A DNA stretch of 52,252 nt from UBA285 sp049970695 (GTDB lineage Archaea > Thermoproteota > Thermoprotei_A > Sulfolobales > Desulfurococcaceae), in the NCBI GenBank assembly GCA_049970695.1, contig JBMFML010000009.1, positions 1 to 52,252 on the forward strand. The letters run 5' to 3'. Made by a program: the position numbers and the translations under genes. Shown here piece by piece: positions 41,383 to 48,984 of the stretch. The notes under the pieces are model-generated. The model had not been told where the DNA came from. It made no database searches and saw only the letters and a program-made list of their open reading frames with translations. How positions within the stretch are numbered: the stretch's first letter is position 1; the number at the start of each line of letters is the position of its first letter.

Positions 41383-42789
41383 ATGGAGCTCTCGCAACTC
41401 GAGCTCCAAGTGCTCTCTCAAATCAAGCCCAAGCCCGAGGAGTACGAGCTGGTCAAGAGGGCCTTTGCGAAGATAGCTGAGGCCATAGAGAAGGTACTCG
41501 CAGAAGCGGGTGTCGAGGCGGAAGTCACGCTCCAAGGCAGCATAGCACACGACACGTGGCTGTCTGGAGACAGAGACCTCGACGTCTTCGTGCTCTTCCC
41601 GGGAGAGTGGAGCAGGGAGGACTTGGAGAAAAAGGCACTCCCGCTCTTAATAGAAGCAGCGAAGAGGCTTGGTAGCTACGAGCTCAGGTACGCCGAGCAC
41701 CCTTACGTGAGGGTCAAGCTCGAAGAGGTAGAAGCAGACCTCGTGCCAGGCCTCAAGCTCGCCGATCCAAGCAGAATTAAGACAGCTGTCGACAGAACAC
41801 CCTTCCACACGAAGTACGTGAACTCTGTCTTGACAAGTGCTCAGAGAGACCACGTGAGGCTCTTAAAGAAGTTCATGAAGGCCATTGGAGTATACGGTGC
41901 TGAAGTAAAGACCAGGGGGTTTAGCGGGTATGCAGTAGAGCTCCTAGTGGCAGTATACGGGGGCTTCAGAGAGGTCTTGAAAGAGGCCTCGAGCTGGAAG
42001 CCACCGGTATTCGTCAACACCCTTGGTGATAAGCTGACCCCCCAGCTGAAGAATGCCCTACTCAGGAAGTACCCAGATTCCTGCATTTACATGCCAGACC
42101 CCGTGGACCCGGACAGGAACGTAACGGCCAACGTCAGCTTGAAAAGCCTCGCAACGTTCATACTCGCCGCTAAGTGCTACATGAGCAGGCCCCACCTAGC
42201 GTTCTTCCAGGAGCCTCCAGAGCCGAGTGTCGAGGAGCTCCTCGAAGCGCTAAAAGGCAGGTGCGTGTTGTTCTTGACTTACAAGCTGAGGGAGAAGCTG
42301 CCGCCCGACGTTATCTGGGGCGAGGCGTGGAGGATTGCGTCGAGGCTCTCGAGCTTCCTCGGAGTGCACGACGTGAAGGTCGTGGACTACTCGGCCTGGA
42401 CCAACGAAGAAGACCTCGCAGTAGTAGCTGTCGAAGTCGAGCAATGCAGGCTGCCGGCCTACAAGCACTACAGGGGCCCTTGCATAGCCCACGAAGAGCA
42501 GCGCATCACGAGCTTCGTGTCGAAACATGCAAGGAAGGGCCTTGGCCCCTGGGTAACGCAAGACGGCTGCCTCGAGTCCCTCGATCCAAGAGCTTTTGGC
42601 AGCGTCGCGGAGCTCCTTGAGCACAAGTGGAGCGAGTACAGTGTCGCACCGCACTTCAGGACCGTGAAGCCGGTGATTGAGGAGGCCTCTCCAAGCGTGC
42701 TGGAGTCTCTGATTAGGCAAGGGGGCGGCAAGTGGCTCAGGGACTTTGTCTTGAAGAAGCCTGCTTGGATGGAGTACTGCACTTCTTAG
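41383..42789 (+). CDS. cca: CCA-adding enzyme, archaeal class I
   Basis: 468 residues. The nucleotidyltransferase head has GSIAHDTWLSGDRDLDVFV with its catalytic carboxylates, followed by the class I neck and body (HPYVRVKLEEVEADLVPGLKL, RTPFHTKYVN, GFSGYAVELLV, HYRGPCI). It adds CCA to tRNA 3' ends; CCA is not encoded in the tRNA-Pro gene of this window. ATG 41383 follows GGTGAG. Confidence 0.93.
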   Translation: MELSQLELQVLSQIKPKPEEYELVKRAFAKIAEAIEKVLAEAGVEAEVTLQGSIAHDTWLSGDRDLDVFVLFPGEWSREDLEKKALPLLIEAAKRLGSYELRYAEHPYVRVKLEEVEADLVPGLKLADPSRIKTAVDRTPFHTKYVNSVLTSAQRDHVRLLKKFMKAIGVYGAEVKTRGFSGYAVELLVAVYGGFREVLKEASSWKPPVFVNTLGDKLTPQLKNALLRKYPDSCIYMPDPVDPDRNVTANVSLKSLATFILAAKCYMSRPHLAFFQEPPEPSVEELLEALKGRCVLFLTYKLREKLPPDVIWGEAWRIASRLSSFLGVHDVKVVDYSAWTNEEDLAVVAVEVEQCRLPAYKHYRGPCIAHEEQRITSFVSKHARKGLGPWVTQDGCLESLDPRAFGSVAELLEHKWSEYSVAPHFRTVKPVIEEASPSVLESLIRQGGGKWLRDFVLKKPAWMEYCTS

Positions 42790-43538
42790 AGCCGCAGCCA
42801 GACGACTACATTGCCCGCATCTTGTGCTACCCCCGCAAGGACTGCCAAGTCCTCCAAGAAAGGCTAGAAACGCTGCTCGAAGAGGGCTTCGTGTACTTCG
42901 TCGAGTGCTGCACTAACGTGATGGGCCTCAGAATTCTCGGCAAGGGCTACACGGGAGTTACTGTCCTGGCTTTTCACAAGTCCCACGGACTCGGTGCCTT
43001 AAAGCTGCTGAGAGTAGATAGCAGGCGCGAGAGCCTCGCCAGAGAAGCCGAAATGCTCACCCGCGTTCAGCCATCTGGGCTAGCCCCCGTGCTGTACTCG
43101 TATGGGGACTTCTACTTGTTTAGAGAACTCGTGCCCCTCCACGCCTGTGCCCCCATAGACGAGTACTTGGCAAGGCTGCTGAGAGGGGGCATGCACGAAG
43201 AAGTAAAGAGGGTTTTGCTGGAGGTCCTCCACGGCTTTTACAGAGTCGACTTGCTCGGAGTAGACCACACCGAAATTGGGAGGCCGCGTGGCCACGTGTT
43301 TTACTGCAAAAGCGGCTTGAGAGTCATTGACTGGGAGAGCGCTAGGGTTTCGAATAAGCCGGGGAACCTCACCTCATTTACTTCATTCCTCATTTTTAGG
43401 TTCAGAGAGGCGGGGAAGCTGCAGCAGGTACTTAGCTACGACGCGCGTGAAGTGCTAAAAGCATTGAGGCTCTACAAGCAGAGCTACTCGGAGAGCGCGT
43501 TTAGAGGTGTTCTTGCTTCCCTAAGGCTACTGCAGTAG
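42765..43538 (+). CDS. Predicted Ser/Thr protein kinase (COG2112-like)
   Basis: About 257 residues. GKGYTGVTVLAFHK acts as the glycine-rich loop, followed by GALKLLRVDSRR with the ATP-contacting Lys, EAEMLTRVQPSGLAPVLY, and VIDWESARV in the DFG-like position. This matches the archaeal COG2112 predicted kinase family of unknown target. The start is uncertain: TTG 42765 or GTG 42732, both overlapping the end of cca. The 3' end overlaps a convergent zinc-ribbon gene by 38 nt. Confidence 0.7.
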   Translation: MDGVLHFLEPQPDDYIARILCYPRKDCQVLQERLETLLEEGFVYFVECCTNVMGLRILGKGYTGVTVLAFHKSHGLGALKLLRVDSRRESLAREAEMLTRVQPSGLAPVLYSYGDFYLFRELVPLHACAPIDEYLARLLRGGMHEEVKRVLLEVLHGFYRVDLLGVDHTEIGRPRGHVFYCKSGLRVIDWESARVSNKPGNLTSFTSFLIFRFREAGKLQQVLSYDAREVLKALRLYKQSYSESAFRGVLASLRLLQ

Positions 43539-43770
43539 CTGCCGCGCCTATACCCGGCTCTACTAGCGGCACAAGCCTGCGCTCTCTGACTATAATGTAC
43601 TCTTTGAAGTGCCTCCCTGCTGGCACGCTCAACTGGGACTTGCAGTGAGGACACACATAGCCAAGTAGCTTCGCGACTTCGAGTGGTGACAAGAGGCCAA
43701 CACTGCTTCCAATCTTGTTGAACTCGTAGATGACATGTCCACAGCTCCTACACACGTACTTAATCGGCAC
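43501..43770 (-). CDS. Small zinc-ribbon protein
   Basis: 89 residues with CRSCGHVIYEF and CPHCKSQL, a two-knuckle zinc ribbon, then a conserved-looking FKEYIIVRERRL and a hydrophobic tail. Function unknown; such small zinc ribbons are often RNA- or ribosome-associated in archaea. GTG 43770 lies seven nt after GAGGTG, which supports it as a real gene. Confidence 0.65.
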   Translation of the reverse strand: MPIKYVCRSCGHVIYEFNKIGSSVGLLSPLEVAKLLGYVCPHCKSQLSVPAGRHFKEYIIVRERRLVPLVEPGIGAAATAVALGKQEHL

Positions 43771-44008
43771 TAGAGAGCACCTCTTTAGCGGTCTTGTGTG
43801 AATAAGCAGGGCTTTTCAGATAGGCTATGCGTTGAGTAACTCGTTAAGAAGAGCCATTAAAGCAAGCCATACGTACTTTTTTGCTCATCAAGGAGGGCTT
43901 TAAACTATTGTTGAAAGAGTTACTGGATCCGGAACTTAAGTAGAGAGAGACGTGGCTGAAAGTAATCTCCCAGGATATTGGGCATGCTTCCTGCTGCGGA
44001 TTTGCAGG

Positions 44009-44017
44009 TTTATAATA
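44009..44017 (+). promoter_or_regulatory. TATA box for tRNA-Pro
   Basis: TTTATAATA about 25-30 nt ahead of the tRNA 5' end (44042). A second TATA-like element CTTATAATT lies at 44021-44029 and would give a start inside the tRNA, so the first is preferred. The 240 nt before it (43771-44008) hold nothing recognised. Confidence 0.5.
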
Positions 44018-44041
44018 GCTCTTATAATTGCATAGAGTGTG

Positions 44042-44146
44042 GGGGCCGTCGTCTAGCCTGGCTAGGATGCCGGCCTGGGGGGATTAACCCCCGCGGCGCG
44101 AGTCCCGGAGCGCCGGTGGTCCCGGGTTCAAATCCCGGCGGCCCCA
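44042..44146 (+). tRNA. tRNA-Pro (anticodon GGG) with intron
   Basis: Acceptor stem GGGGCCG pairs with CGGCCCC (44139-44145), with A73 at 44146 and no encoded CCA. The D arm is GTCT...GGAT. The anticodon stem CCGGC (44070-44074) pairs with GCCGG (44112-44116). The variable region is TGGTC. The T arm is CCGGG TTCAAAT CCCGG. Removing 30 nt leaves the loop C-T-GGG-G-C, anticodon GGG, reading proline CCC/CCU. G37 is normal for tRNA-Pro. Total 105 nt, 75 mature. Confidence 0.93.
44081..44110 (+). other. 30-nt archaeal intron at tRNA position 37/38
   Basis: Forms a canonical bulge-helix-bulge: the central four pairs join C32-U33-G34-G35 to CCGG-side bases 44105-44108 of the intron. The two three-nt bulges (G36 G37 then intron G; intron A G then C38) are each cut after the second base. 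Outer stem C31-G39 and inner pairs 44082-44085 with 44101-44104 close both sides. This should be spliced by the archaeal splicing endonuclease. Confidence 0.88.
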
Positions 44147-44163
44147 CTCCCCGCTTTCAACTA

Positions 44164-44485
44164 CTACGCGGGTGACCTTCCCTCTTCATGGCGATCCGGG
44201 TCTCCGAGATTTCCCTGTAATTGGCTCTCCAGCCTCTCCTCAAACTCCCGGGCGTGAGGTCACGTCGAAGCCCATTTCAGCTGGTAGCACTAGCCTCACG
44301 AAGCCAACTCCGTCCAGGTACTTCACGCCTCTGAACGCCTCGGAGACTGTGGCGACGTCTACGCCGCTCTCTACCACGTAGCCCCCCTCGCGTAGCTCCA
44401 AAGGGGCAAACTGTAGCACACAGCTTCTCGGCGAGGTCTTCGAGCACTTCGAGGAGTTCTTCACGGATCTTTAACAGCTCTCTCG
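44164..44485 (-). pseudogene. Decayed MNT-type nucleotidyltransferase antitoxin
   Basis: Three frames must be joined. The first reads RELLKIREELLEVLEDLAEKL and PFGATR, where a GS..RG motif is expected. After a frame change at a run of six G comes GGYVVESGVDVATVSEAF, in which VESGVDV holds the catalytic Asp pair of MNT nucleotidyltransferases (normally S-D-x-D). Next comes FVRLVLPAEMGFDVTS, then another shift at a G run into EFEERLESQ before TAG at 44164. Order and spacing fit a minimal nucleotidyltransferase of the HEPN/MNT antitoxin class. It begins within the end of the HEPN remnant. Confidence 0.55.
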
Positions 44486-44830
44486 ACCTCGCTAATGACG
44501 GCCCCGGCCGCTTCTAGGGCTTCTTGCGCGTGCTCTACTGCCACCTCCTCGTGGGGCCTCTCTGTTCCAGCATTAGAGTGCCCTGCAAGCGTGCAGCAAG
44601 CCGGCAGCCTAGCAAGAGAAGCCTCGCCGAGTCTTAGATTGGCGCGCACCTTTACCTTTGTAAAGCCTAACGAGGTCGCGCCCCCCATTCCTCTAGGAGG
44701 TGCACTATTGGAGCATTAGAGCCCTTAGCGCCTTCTCGGCTGCCTGCTGCGCCGCGAAGCGAGTCCAGCACACCCTCTCTGACGAGCGCCGCGAGCATAC
44801 CACGATATTCGCGTTGAGGGCTTTCCTCAT
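44466..44830 (-). pseudogene. Decayed HEPN-domain toxin
   Basis: Pieces in shifting frames: from about ATG 44830 a segment ending in WTRFAAQQAAEKALRALML (the helix-2 signature of HEPN proteins), a TAG stop, then VHLLEEWG in another frame, then AGHSN and PHEEVAVEHAQEALEAAGAVISEVERA as the last helices. At least two frameshifts and a nonsense codon are needed. It precedes the MNT remnant in the same direction, the usual HEPN/MNT pairing. The remaining bases up to 44962 hold nothing further recognised. Confidence 0.5.
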
Positions 44831-44962
44831 AAAGGTCTGGCTAATGTGGTTGGCTGACGCGGGCTTCGGGGCATACTAGAGAGCGTCATGTGGCTATTGA
44901 TCGTGCTGGTTTTAAACGCTTTTAAGAGCCAAGCACACTACTTCTCAGCCTGGTGCTTCGAC

Positions 44963-45235
44963 TTGAGTAGCGAAGAGAGAGAAGTAGTGTTCATTGTTAA
45001 AGTTAGAGACAAGGAGATTGAAGTAGACGAGAAAGTGCTGTCTATCGTTCAAGAGTACTTGAAGACCCCAATGAGCCTCGAAGAGCTGGCCGAGAAGCTG
45101 GGGCTCGAGAGCTGGGAAGAGGCCTATGAGTTCTTAAAGGCTATGCCCGCCTGGATTATGTGGACTCCACCGTCTCTGTGGAAGTACAGGAAGAAGTGGG
45201 TTGCGGATAAGCTAGCCGAAAAGAAGCCTACTTGA
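44963..45235 (+). CDS. Small hypothetical protein, winged-helix-like
   Basis: About 90 residues from TTG 44963 to 45235; an AT-rich box (GTTTTAAAC near 44909-44918) is at about the right distance upstream. It reads as a strand (VVFIVKVRDKEIEVDE) then helices resembling a small helix-turn-helix: KVLSIVQEYLKTPMSLEELAEKL, then SWEEAYEFLKAMP. It ends with a Trp-rich IMWTPPSLWKYRKKW tail. Function not recognised. Its last eight nt overlap the 3' end of the convergent mcm gene. Confidence 0.6.
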   Translation: MSSEEREVVFIVKVRDKEIEVDEKVLSIVQEYLKTPMSLEELAEKLGLESWEEAYEFLKAMPAWIMWTPPSLWKYRKKWVADKLAEKKPT

Positions 45236-47357
45236 CCTTTGCTACTTTGCCGGGTTTCGGCATGTAGATTTCTCCGCTCTTCCTCAGCTCATTGATCATT
45301 TCTTGCACGAAGTCCTTCTCAAAGCCCTCTTCTCTTGCGCGCTTTACTAGTTCGCTGAGTTCTATTTCGCCACCCACGCTGTCGAGGAGTTTGTTGAGGA
45401 ACTCCATGAACTTCTTCTTCTTGGCTCTTGTCGTGGAGGAAACGCCTGTCTCTATGACGTCTATGTCGAGCCTCCCGCTCTCGATGTCTATGCCCACTCT
45501 AGCTAGGCTAGACATCATTATCCTAATAGCGGCCTCCACGTCTTCAACCGTGGCCTTGCTCTTTAGCGCCATTCTCGCGTGAGCCTCGGCAAGCCTAATT
45601 ATGGCCTCTAGCTGCCTAGCCGTAATGGCTATTGCAGAGACCCCGCCCTCGGGGCTCAGGGAAGCCTTTCTAAGGCTCGTGTAGAAGGCCTCTACGAGCT
45701 TTGCCGCCTCTGGTGTTAGCTGAGGCCTCACGTACCTCCTCGCGTAGCTAATGTACTTCTTCAAGAGCTGCGGGTCTATGAAGCCCCTGGCTCTCTCAGC
45801 GTCTGTGTGTATTCCGAGTACGTGCTTGGCAAGCCTCCTGTCAAACTCCTCGCTGGGTATGTCCTGCACTACGAAGACTAGGTCGAACCTCGAGAGTATT
45901 GTAGGCGGCAAGTCGATGTTCTTGCTTACTGGTAGTGTCGGGTCGTAGCGCCCGTGCTTCGGGTTTCCAGCGGCTATTACGGTCGTCCGCGCGTTGAGGC
46001 GTGCTACTATGCCTGCCTTAGCTATGCTAACAGTCTGCTGTTCTAGTGCTTCGTGAATAGCGCTCCTGTCCTCCTCTCTCATCTTGTCTATTTCGTCAAT
46101 TGCAGCTACTCCGCCATCCGCCAAGACAAGAGCTCCTGCTTCCAAGTAGTACTCGCCGGTAACCTTGTCTCTGAGGACAGTTGCAGTCAGCCCAGCAGCT
46201 GTTGAGCCCTTGCCGCTCGTGTAAAGCCCTCTCGGCGCAATTCTCGCCGCGAACTGGAGCATTTGAGACTTGGCAGTGCCCGGGTCGCCTATTATCAGGA
46301 CGTGTATGTCCCCTCTGATTCTCGTGCCGTCTGGAAGTATTTTTGGCGTTCCGCCGAAGAGGGCCAGTGCTATGGCCTCCTTGATGTCCCAGTGCCCGTA
46401 GATGCCCGGTGCTATGCTGGCAACTATCTTTTCCCTAATCCAGGGGTCTCTGGAGAGCTCTCTTATCTTTTCTTCGTCCTCCCTTGTAATGAGTATTTCT
46501 TCGAGCACCTTCTCCTGGACTTCCACGTGGTTTACGTCTATGTAGAACGAGAATATAGTGCGAGAACCCCTCTTCTCTATAGACGCAAGCGGGGCTACTC
46601 TCAAAATCCCAGTCACGACTACTCTGTCGCCGGGCCTAACAGTGTCTACAATGTCCCCAGTTAGGACGGCTTCTATGGATCTGGGTATCTGCCCTCCGGG
46701 CACTTCCTCGGGCTTTTCCTGTATAACCACTTTTTGCCAGTCAACAAACTCGCTTGCTTCAGTGACAAGCTCCAGCTTGGCCGGCCTGTGGCATACTAGG
46801 CAGTAGGGGGGCTTCTCCAGTCTATCAGTGATTTCAGCACCGCTCTCCGGTGGCGGGTAGTCGAATTCGTGCTTCTGGCCGAGCTCATCTACGTGCCTGT
46901 AGCGGGCCCGCACGAGCTTCGCGTCTACTCTCGTTATCCTCGTTACAATGCCCTCCACAGCGACCAGCTTGCCTATGTACTCGCTGCTCATTTCTCTAAT
47001 GCTAAGTATCTTCGGCGGGTTCCTCACTCTAACGTAGAACTTCCTGACGCTCTTCGCGTACTCTGGGTTCTCCCTCTCGACTATGGCCTTGAGCGCGCTA
47101 CTAAATGCCTCGAGAACCTTAGAGGGCTCTTCAATTAGCTTTTCTGCAAGCTCTGCGTTGTAGAGTATTAGGTCGTCGAAGTCCACTACGAGGCTCTTCT
47201 GGCCCATTCTAATCATTTGCCAGACTCTCTCGTAGTACTTCGCGTAGCCCTCCGGCGTCTTGAAGTTCTCGACGAAGTTGACGAAGAGAGCTGCGTAATC
47301 TACTTGACGCTCCTGGACTTCACCTGCCACCTCCCCCCACCTCGAATACTCTCGCAT
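45228..47357 (-). CDS. mcm: Replicative DNA helicase MCM
   Basis: About 709 residues. The N-terminal domain holds a zinc site with CLVC plus nearby His (RYRHVD, QKHEF), rather than four Cys. A beta-barrel OB region follows, then the AAA+ motor with Walker A GDPGTAKSQ, ASGKGSTAAGLTA, Walker B DEIDKM, NPKHGRYD and the arginine-finger LSRFDLVF. A C-terminal winged helix (FMEFLNKLLDSVGGEIELSEL) ends it. It unwinds DNA as a hexamer. ATG 47357 overlaps the gins23 gene by 38 nt; GTG 47330 after GGTGGGG is the other candidate. Co-transcribed with gins23. Confidence 0.95.
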   Translation of the reverse strand: MREYSRWGEVAGEVQERQVDYAALFVNFVENFKTPEGYAKYYERVWQMIRMGQKSLVVDFDDLILYNAELAEKLIEEPSKVLEAFSSALKAIVERENPEYAKSVRKFYVRVRNPPKILSIREMSSEYIGKLVAVEGIVTRITRVDAKLVRARYRHVDELGQKHEFDYPPPESGAEITDRLEKPPYCLVCHRPAKLELVTEASEFVDWQKVVIQEKPEEVPGGQIPRSIEAVLTGDIVDTVRPGDRVVVTGILRVAPLASIEKRGSRTIFSFYIDVNHVEVQEKVLEEILITREDEEKIRELSRDPWIREKIVASIAPGIYGHWDIKEAIALALFGGTPKILPDGTRIRGDIHVLIIGDPGTAKSQMLQFAARIAPRGLYTSGKGSTAAGLTATVLRDKVTGEYYLEAGALVLADGGVAAIDEIDKMREEDRSAIHEALEQQTVSIAKAGIVARLNARTTVIAAGNPKHGRYDPTLPVSKNIDLPPTILSRFDLVFVVQDIPSEEFDRRLAKHVLGIHTDAERARGFIDPQLLKKYISYARRYVRPQLTPEAAKLVEAFYTSLRKASLSPEGGVSAIAITARQLEAIIRLAEAHARMALKSKATVEDVEAAIRIMMSSLARVGIDIESGRLDIDVIETGVSSTTRAKKKKFMEFLNKLLDSVGGEIELSELVKRAREEGFEKDFVQEMINELRKSGEIYMPKPGKVAKVK

Positions 47358-47943
47358 TGAAGATTTCGAGCAGGGTCCTGAGCGCCTCGTACAGCTGCTT
47401 CTCTTCTTCACTCAAGTTTGCAAGCACGTCGGGGGGCGCGTCTTGGAGTGTTAGGAGCGTCATTAGCTTAGATAGCCTATACCTATAGAGGTTTCTCGTG
47501 TTAGTTACTAGCTTGTTCAGCCTGTCGAGGAGCTCTTGCGCCTTGGCCACGCTGTCAATGCTCTTGTGGCTCTTCAACATCATCTCGACTTCGAGCTTAA
47601 CAAGGCTGTAGAAGTATCCCTCGAGCTTCTCGAACTTGAGCTGGCTCCTAGACCTGCTCTCGTTAAAGGCGAGCCTGCTCACCTTTGCCACGTCTATGCC
47701 CTCGCCTGCGAACCTGGCGTAGTTTTTCTCCACTAGGTACAGGGCGAGCCACCTTGGGAGGGTGTACTCAGAGCCCCTGACGAGCTCTACGTAGTCGTCT
47801 TCTACAAAGACCTTGAGAGGAGGGCCAATGTAGGCTACTCTAACCTGCTCTTCCTCGAACTCTCTCTTTAGAGAGCTGTGTATGAGCGCTCCAACGACTT
47901 CAATAAGCCCGCTCAAGCCAGGCCCACTCTCCTTTCTAGTCAC
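47320..47943 (-). CDS. gins23: GINS complex subunit, Gins23 type
   Basis: 207 residues. A small beta domain comes first (VRVAYIGPPLKVFVEDDYVEL) and then a helical bundle ending in LYEALRTLLEIFNARVFE. This B-then-A order is that of Gins23 (Psf2/Psf3-like) rather than Gins51. GINS joins MCM and GAN/Cdc45 in the archaeal replisome, and the gins23-mcm pair is conserved in crenarchaea. GTG 47943 is the start. No Gins51 or Cdc6 gene appears in the window. Confidence 0.8.
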   Translation of the reverse strand: MTRKESGPGLSGLIEVVGALIHSSLKREFEEEQVRVAYIGPPLKVFVEDDYVELVRGSEYTLPRWLALYLVEKNYARFAGEGIDVAKVSRLAFNESRSRSQLKFEKLEGYFYSLVKLEVEMMLKSHKSIDSVAKAQELLDRLNKLVTNTRNLYRYRLSKLMTLLTLQDAPPDVLANLSEEEKQLYEALRTLLEIFNARVFEVGGGGR

Positions 47944-47993
47944 GCCCCTTTATTACCTGACTTTTAACCAGTATTGTTAAGGAGTAGGGCTCA

Positions 47994-48011
47994 AGGAGGT
48001 GTTTAGGTCTG
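47994..48011 (+). promoter_or_regulatory. Ribosome site pointing to a CTG start (RFC small subunit)
   Basis: AGGAGGTG ends at 48001; seven nt follow, then CTG at 48009-48011. Between the in-frame stop TAG at 47985 and GTG 48060 there is no ATG, GTG or TTG, yet the codons after CTG specify LSELLWAEKYRPKTLDE, the universal RFC start. A box A-like ACTTTTAACC lies near 47960-47969. Confidence 0.7.
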
Positions 48012-48980
48012 AGCGAGCTCCTTTGGGCTGAGAAGTACAGGCCCAAGACCCTCGACGAGGTGATTAACCAGAAAGAGGTAGTTGAGAGGCTTAGGAGGCT
48101 GATAGCCGAGAAGAACATTCCACACATGCTCTTTGCAGGGCCACCTGGCACTGGCAAGACCACAGTTGCACACGCCTTTGCCCACGACTTGTATGGCGAG
48201 AACTACAGGCAGTACATGCTCGAGCTAAACGCCTCTGACGAGAGGAGCATAAGCGTAATTAGGACTAAGGTCAAGGAGTTCGCGAGGTCTAAGGTCGTGG
48301 GCGACGTCCCCTTCAAGATAATTCTCCTTGACGAGGCAGACAACATGACAGCAGACGCGCAGCAAGCACTGAGAAGGCTAATGGAGCTGTACTCGGCCAG
48401 TACTCGCTTCATATTAACAGCGAACTACCCGAGCAAGATAATTGAGCCGATACAGAGCAGGTGCGCGGTCTTCAGGTTTGTAGCACTGAAGAAGGAGGAC
48501 GTGGTGCCCAGGCTCGACTACATATGTAAAAACGAGAAGGTTAAGTGCGCCGAGAGGGCGCTCGAGCTCATATACGAGCTGTCGGAGGGGGACATGAGGA
48601 GGGCAATAAACATACTCCAGGCCGCAGCAGCCCTCGGCGAGGTGACGGAAGAGTCTGTTTACAAGGTCGTGGGGCTTGCCCACCCCAAAGAGGTCAGGGA
48701 AATGCTGCAGCTGGCGCTAGCCGGGAACTTCCTCGAGGCCAGGAAGAAGCTCAGAGAGCTCATGATAACCTACGGATTGAGCGGCGTAGACATAGTTAAG
48801 CAAATACACAGAGAGATCTTCAGCCAGGAGCTGAAGCTGCCGGACGACCTAAGGATACTGATAGCAGATTACACCGGCGAAATACAGTTCAGGCTCGTCG
48901 AGGGGGCCGACGACGAGATACAGCTAAACGCGTTCTTGGCGAGGCTCGCGCTCCTCGGCAGGAAAATGAAGGTGTCCTAG
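48009..48980 (+). CDS. rfcS: Replication factor C small subunit, CTG start
   Basis: 323 residues when begun at CTG 48009, the normal length for archaeal RfcS. WAEKYRPKTLDEV opens the protein, then Walker A FAGPPGTGKTT, the NASDERSI element, Walker B ILLDEADNMT, SRC motif IQSRCAVFRF, and a C-terminal helical collar. Starting at GTG 48060 would remove the conserved first helix. RfcS is the four-copy motor of the clamp loader that places PCNA on primed DNA. The rfcL gene follows with four nt between stop and TTG. Confidence 0.95.
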   Translation: MSELLWAEKYRPKTLDEVINQKEVVERLRRLIAEKNIPHMLFAGPPGTGKTTVAHAFAHDLYGENYRQYMLELNASDERSISVIRTKVKEFARSKVVGDVPFKIILLDEADNMTADAQQALRRLMELYSASTRFILTANYPSKIIEPIQSRCAVFRFVALKKEDVVPRLDYICKNEKVKCAERALELIYELSEGDMRRAINILQAAAALGEVTEESVYKVVGLAHPKEVREMLQLALAGNFLEARKKLRELMITYGLSGVDIVKQIHREIFSQELKLPDDLRILIADYTGEIQFRLVEGADDEIQLNAFLARLALLGRKMKVS

Positions 48981-48984
48981 CTCT

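Noticed and set aside
43830..43910. Possible C/D box small RNA (TGATGAG ... CTGA on the minus strand)
   Set aside because: The boxes are about 72 nt apart with no C'/D' pair, and the C box lacks the usual purine at its first position.
47944..48008. Replication origin between mcm/gins23 and rfcS
   Set aside because: Too short, no unwinding element with flanking inverted repeats, and no cdc6/orc1 gene in the window.
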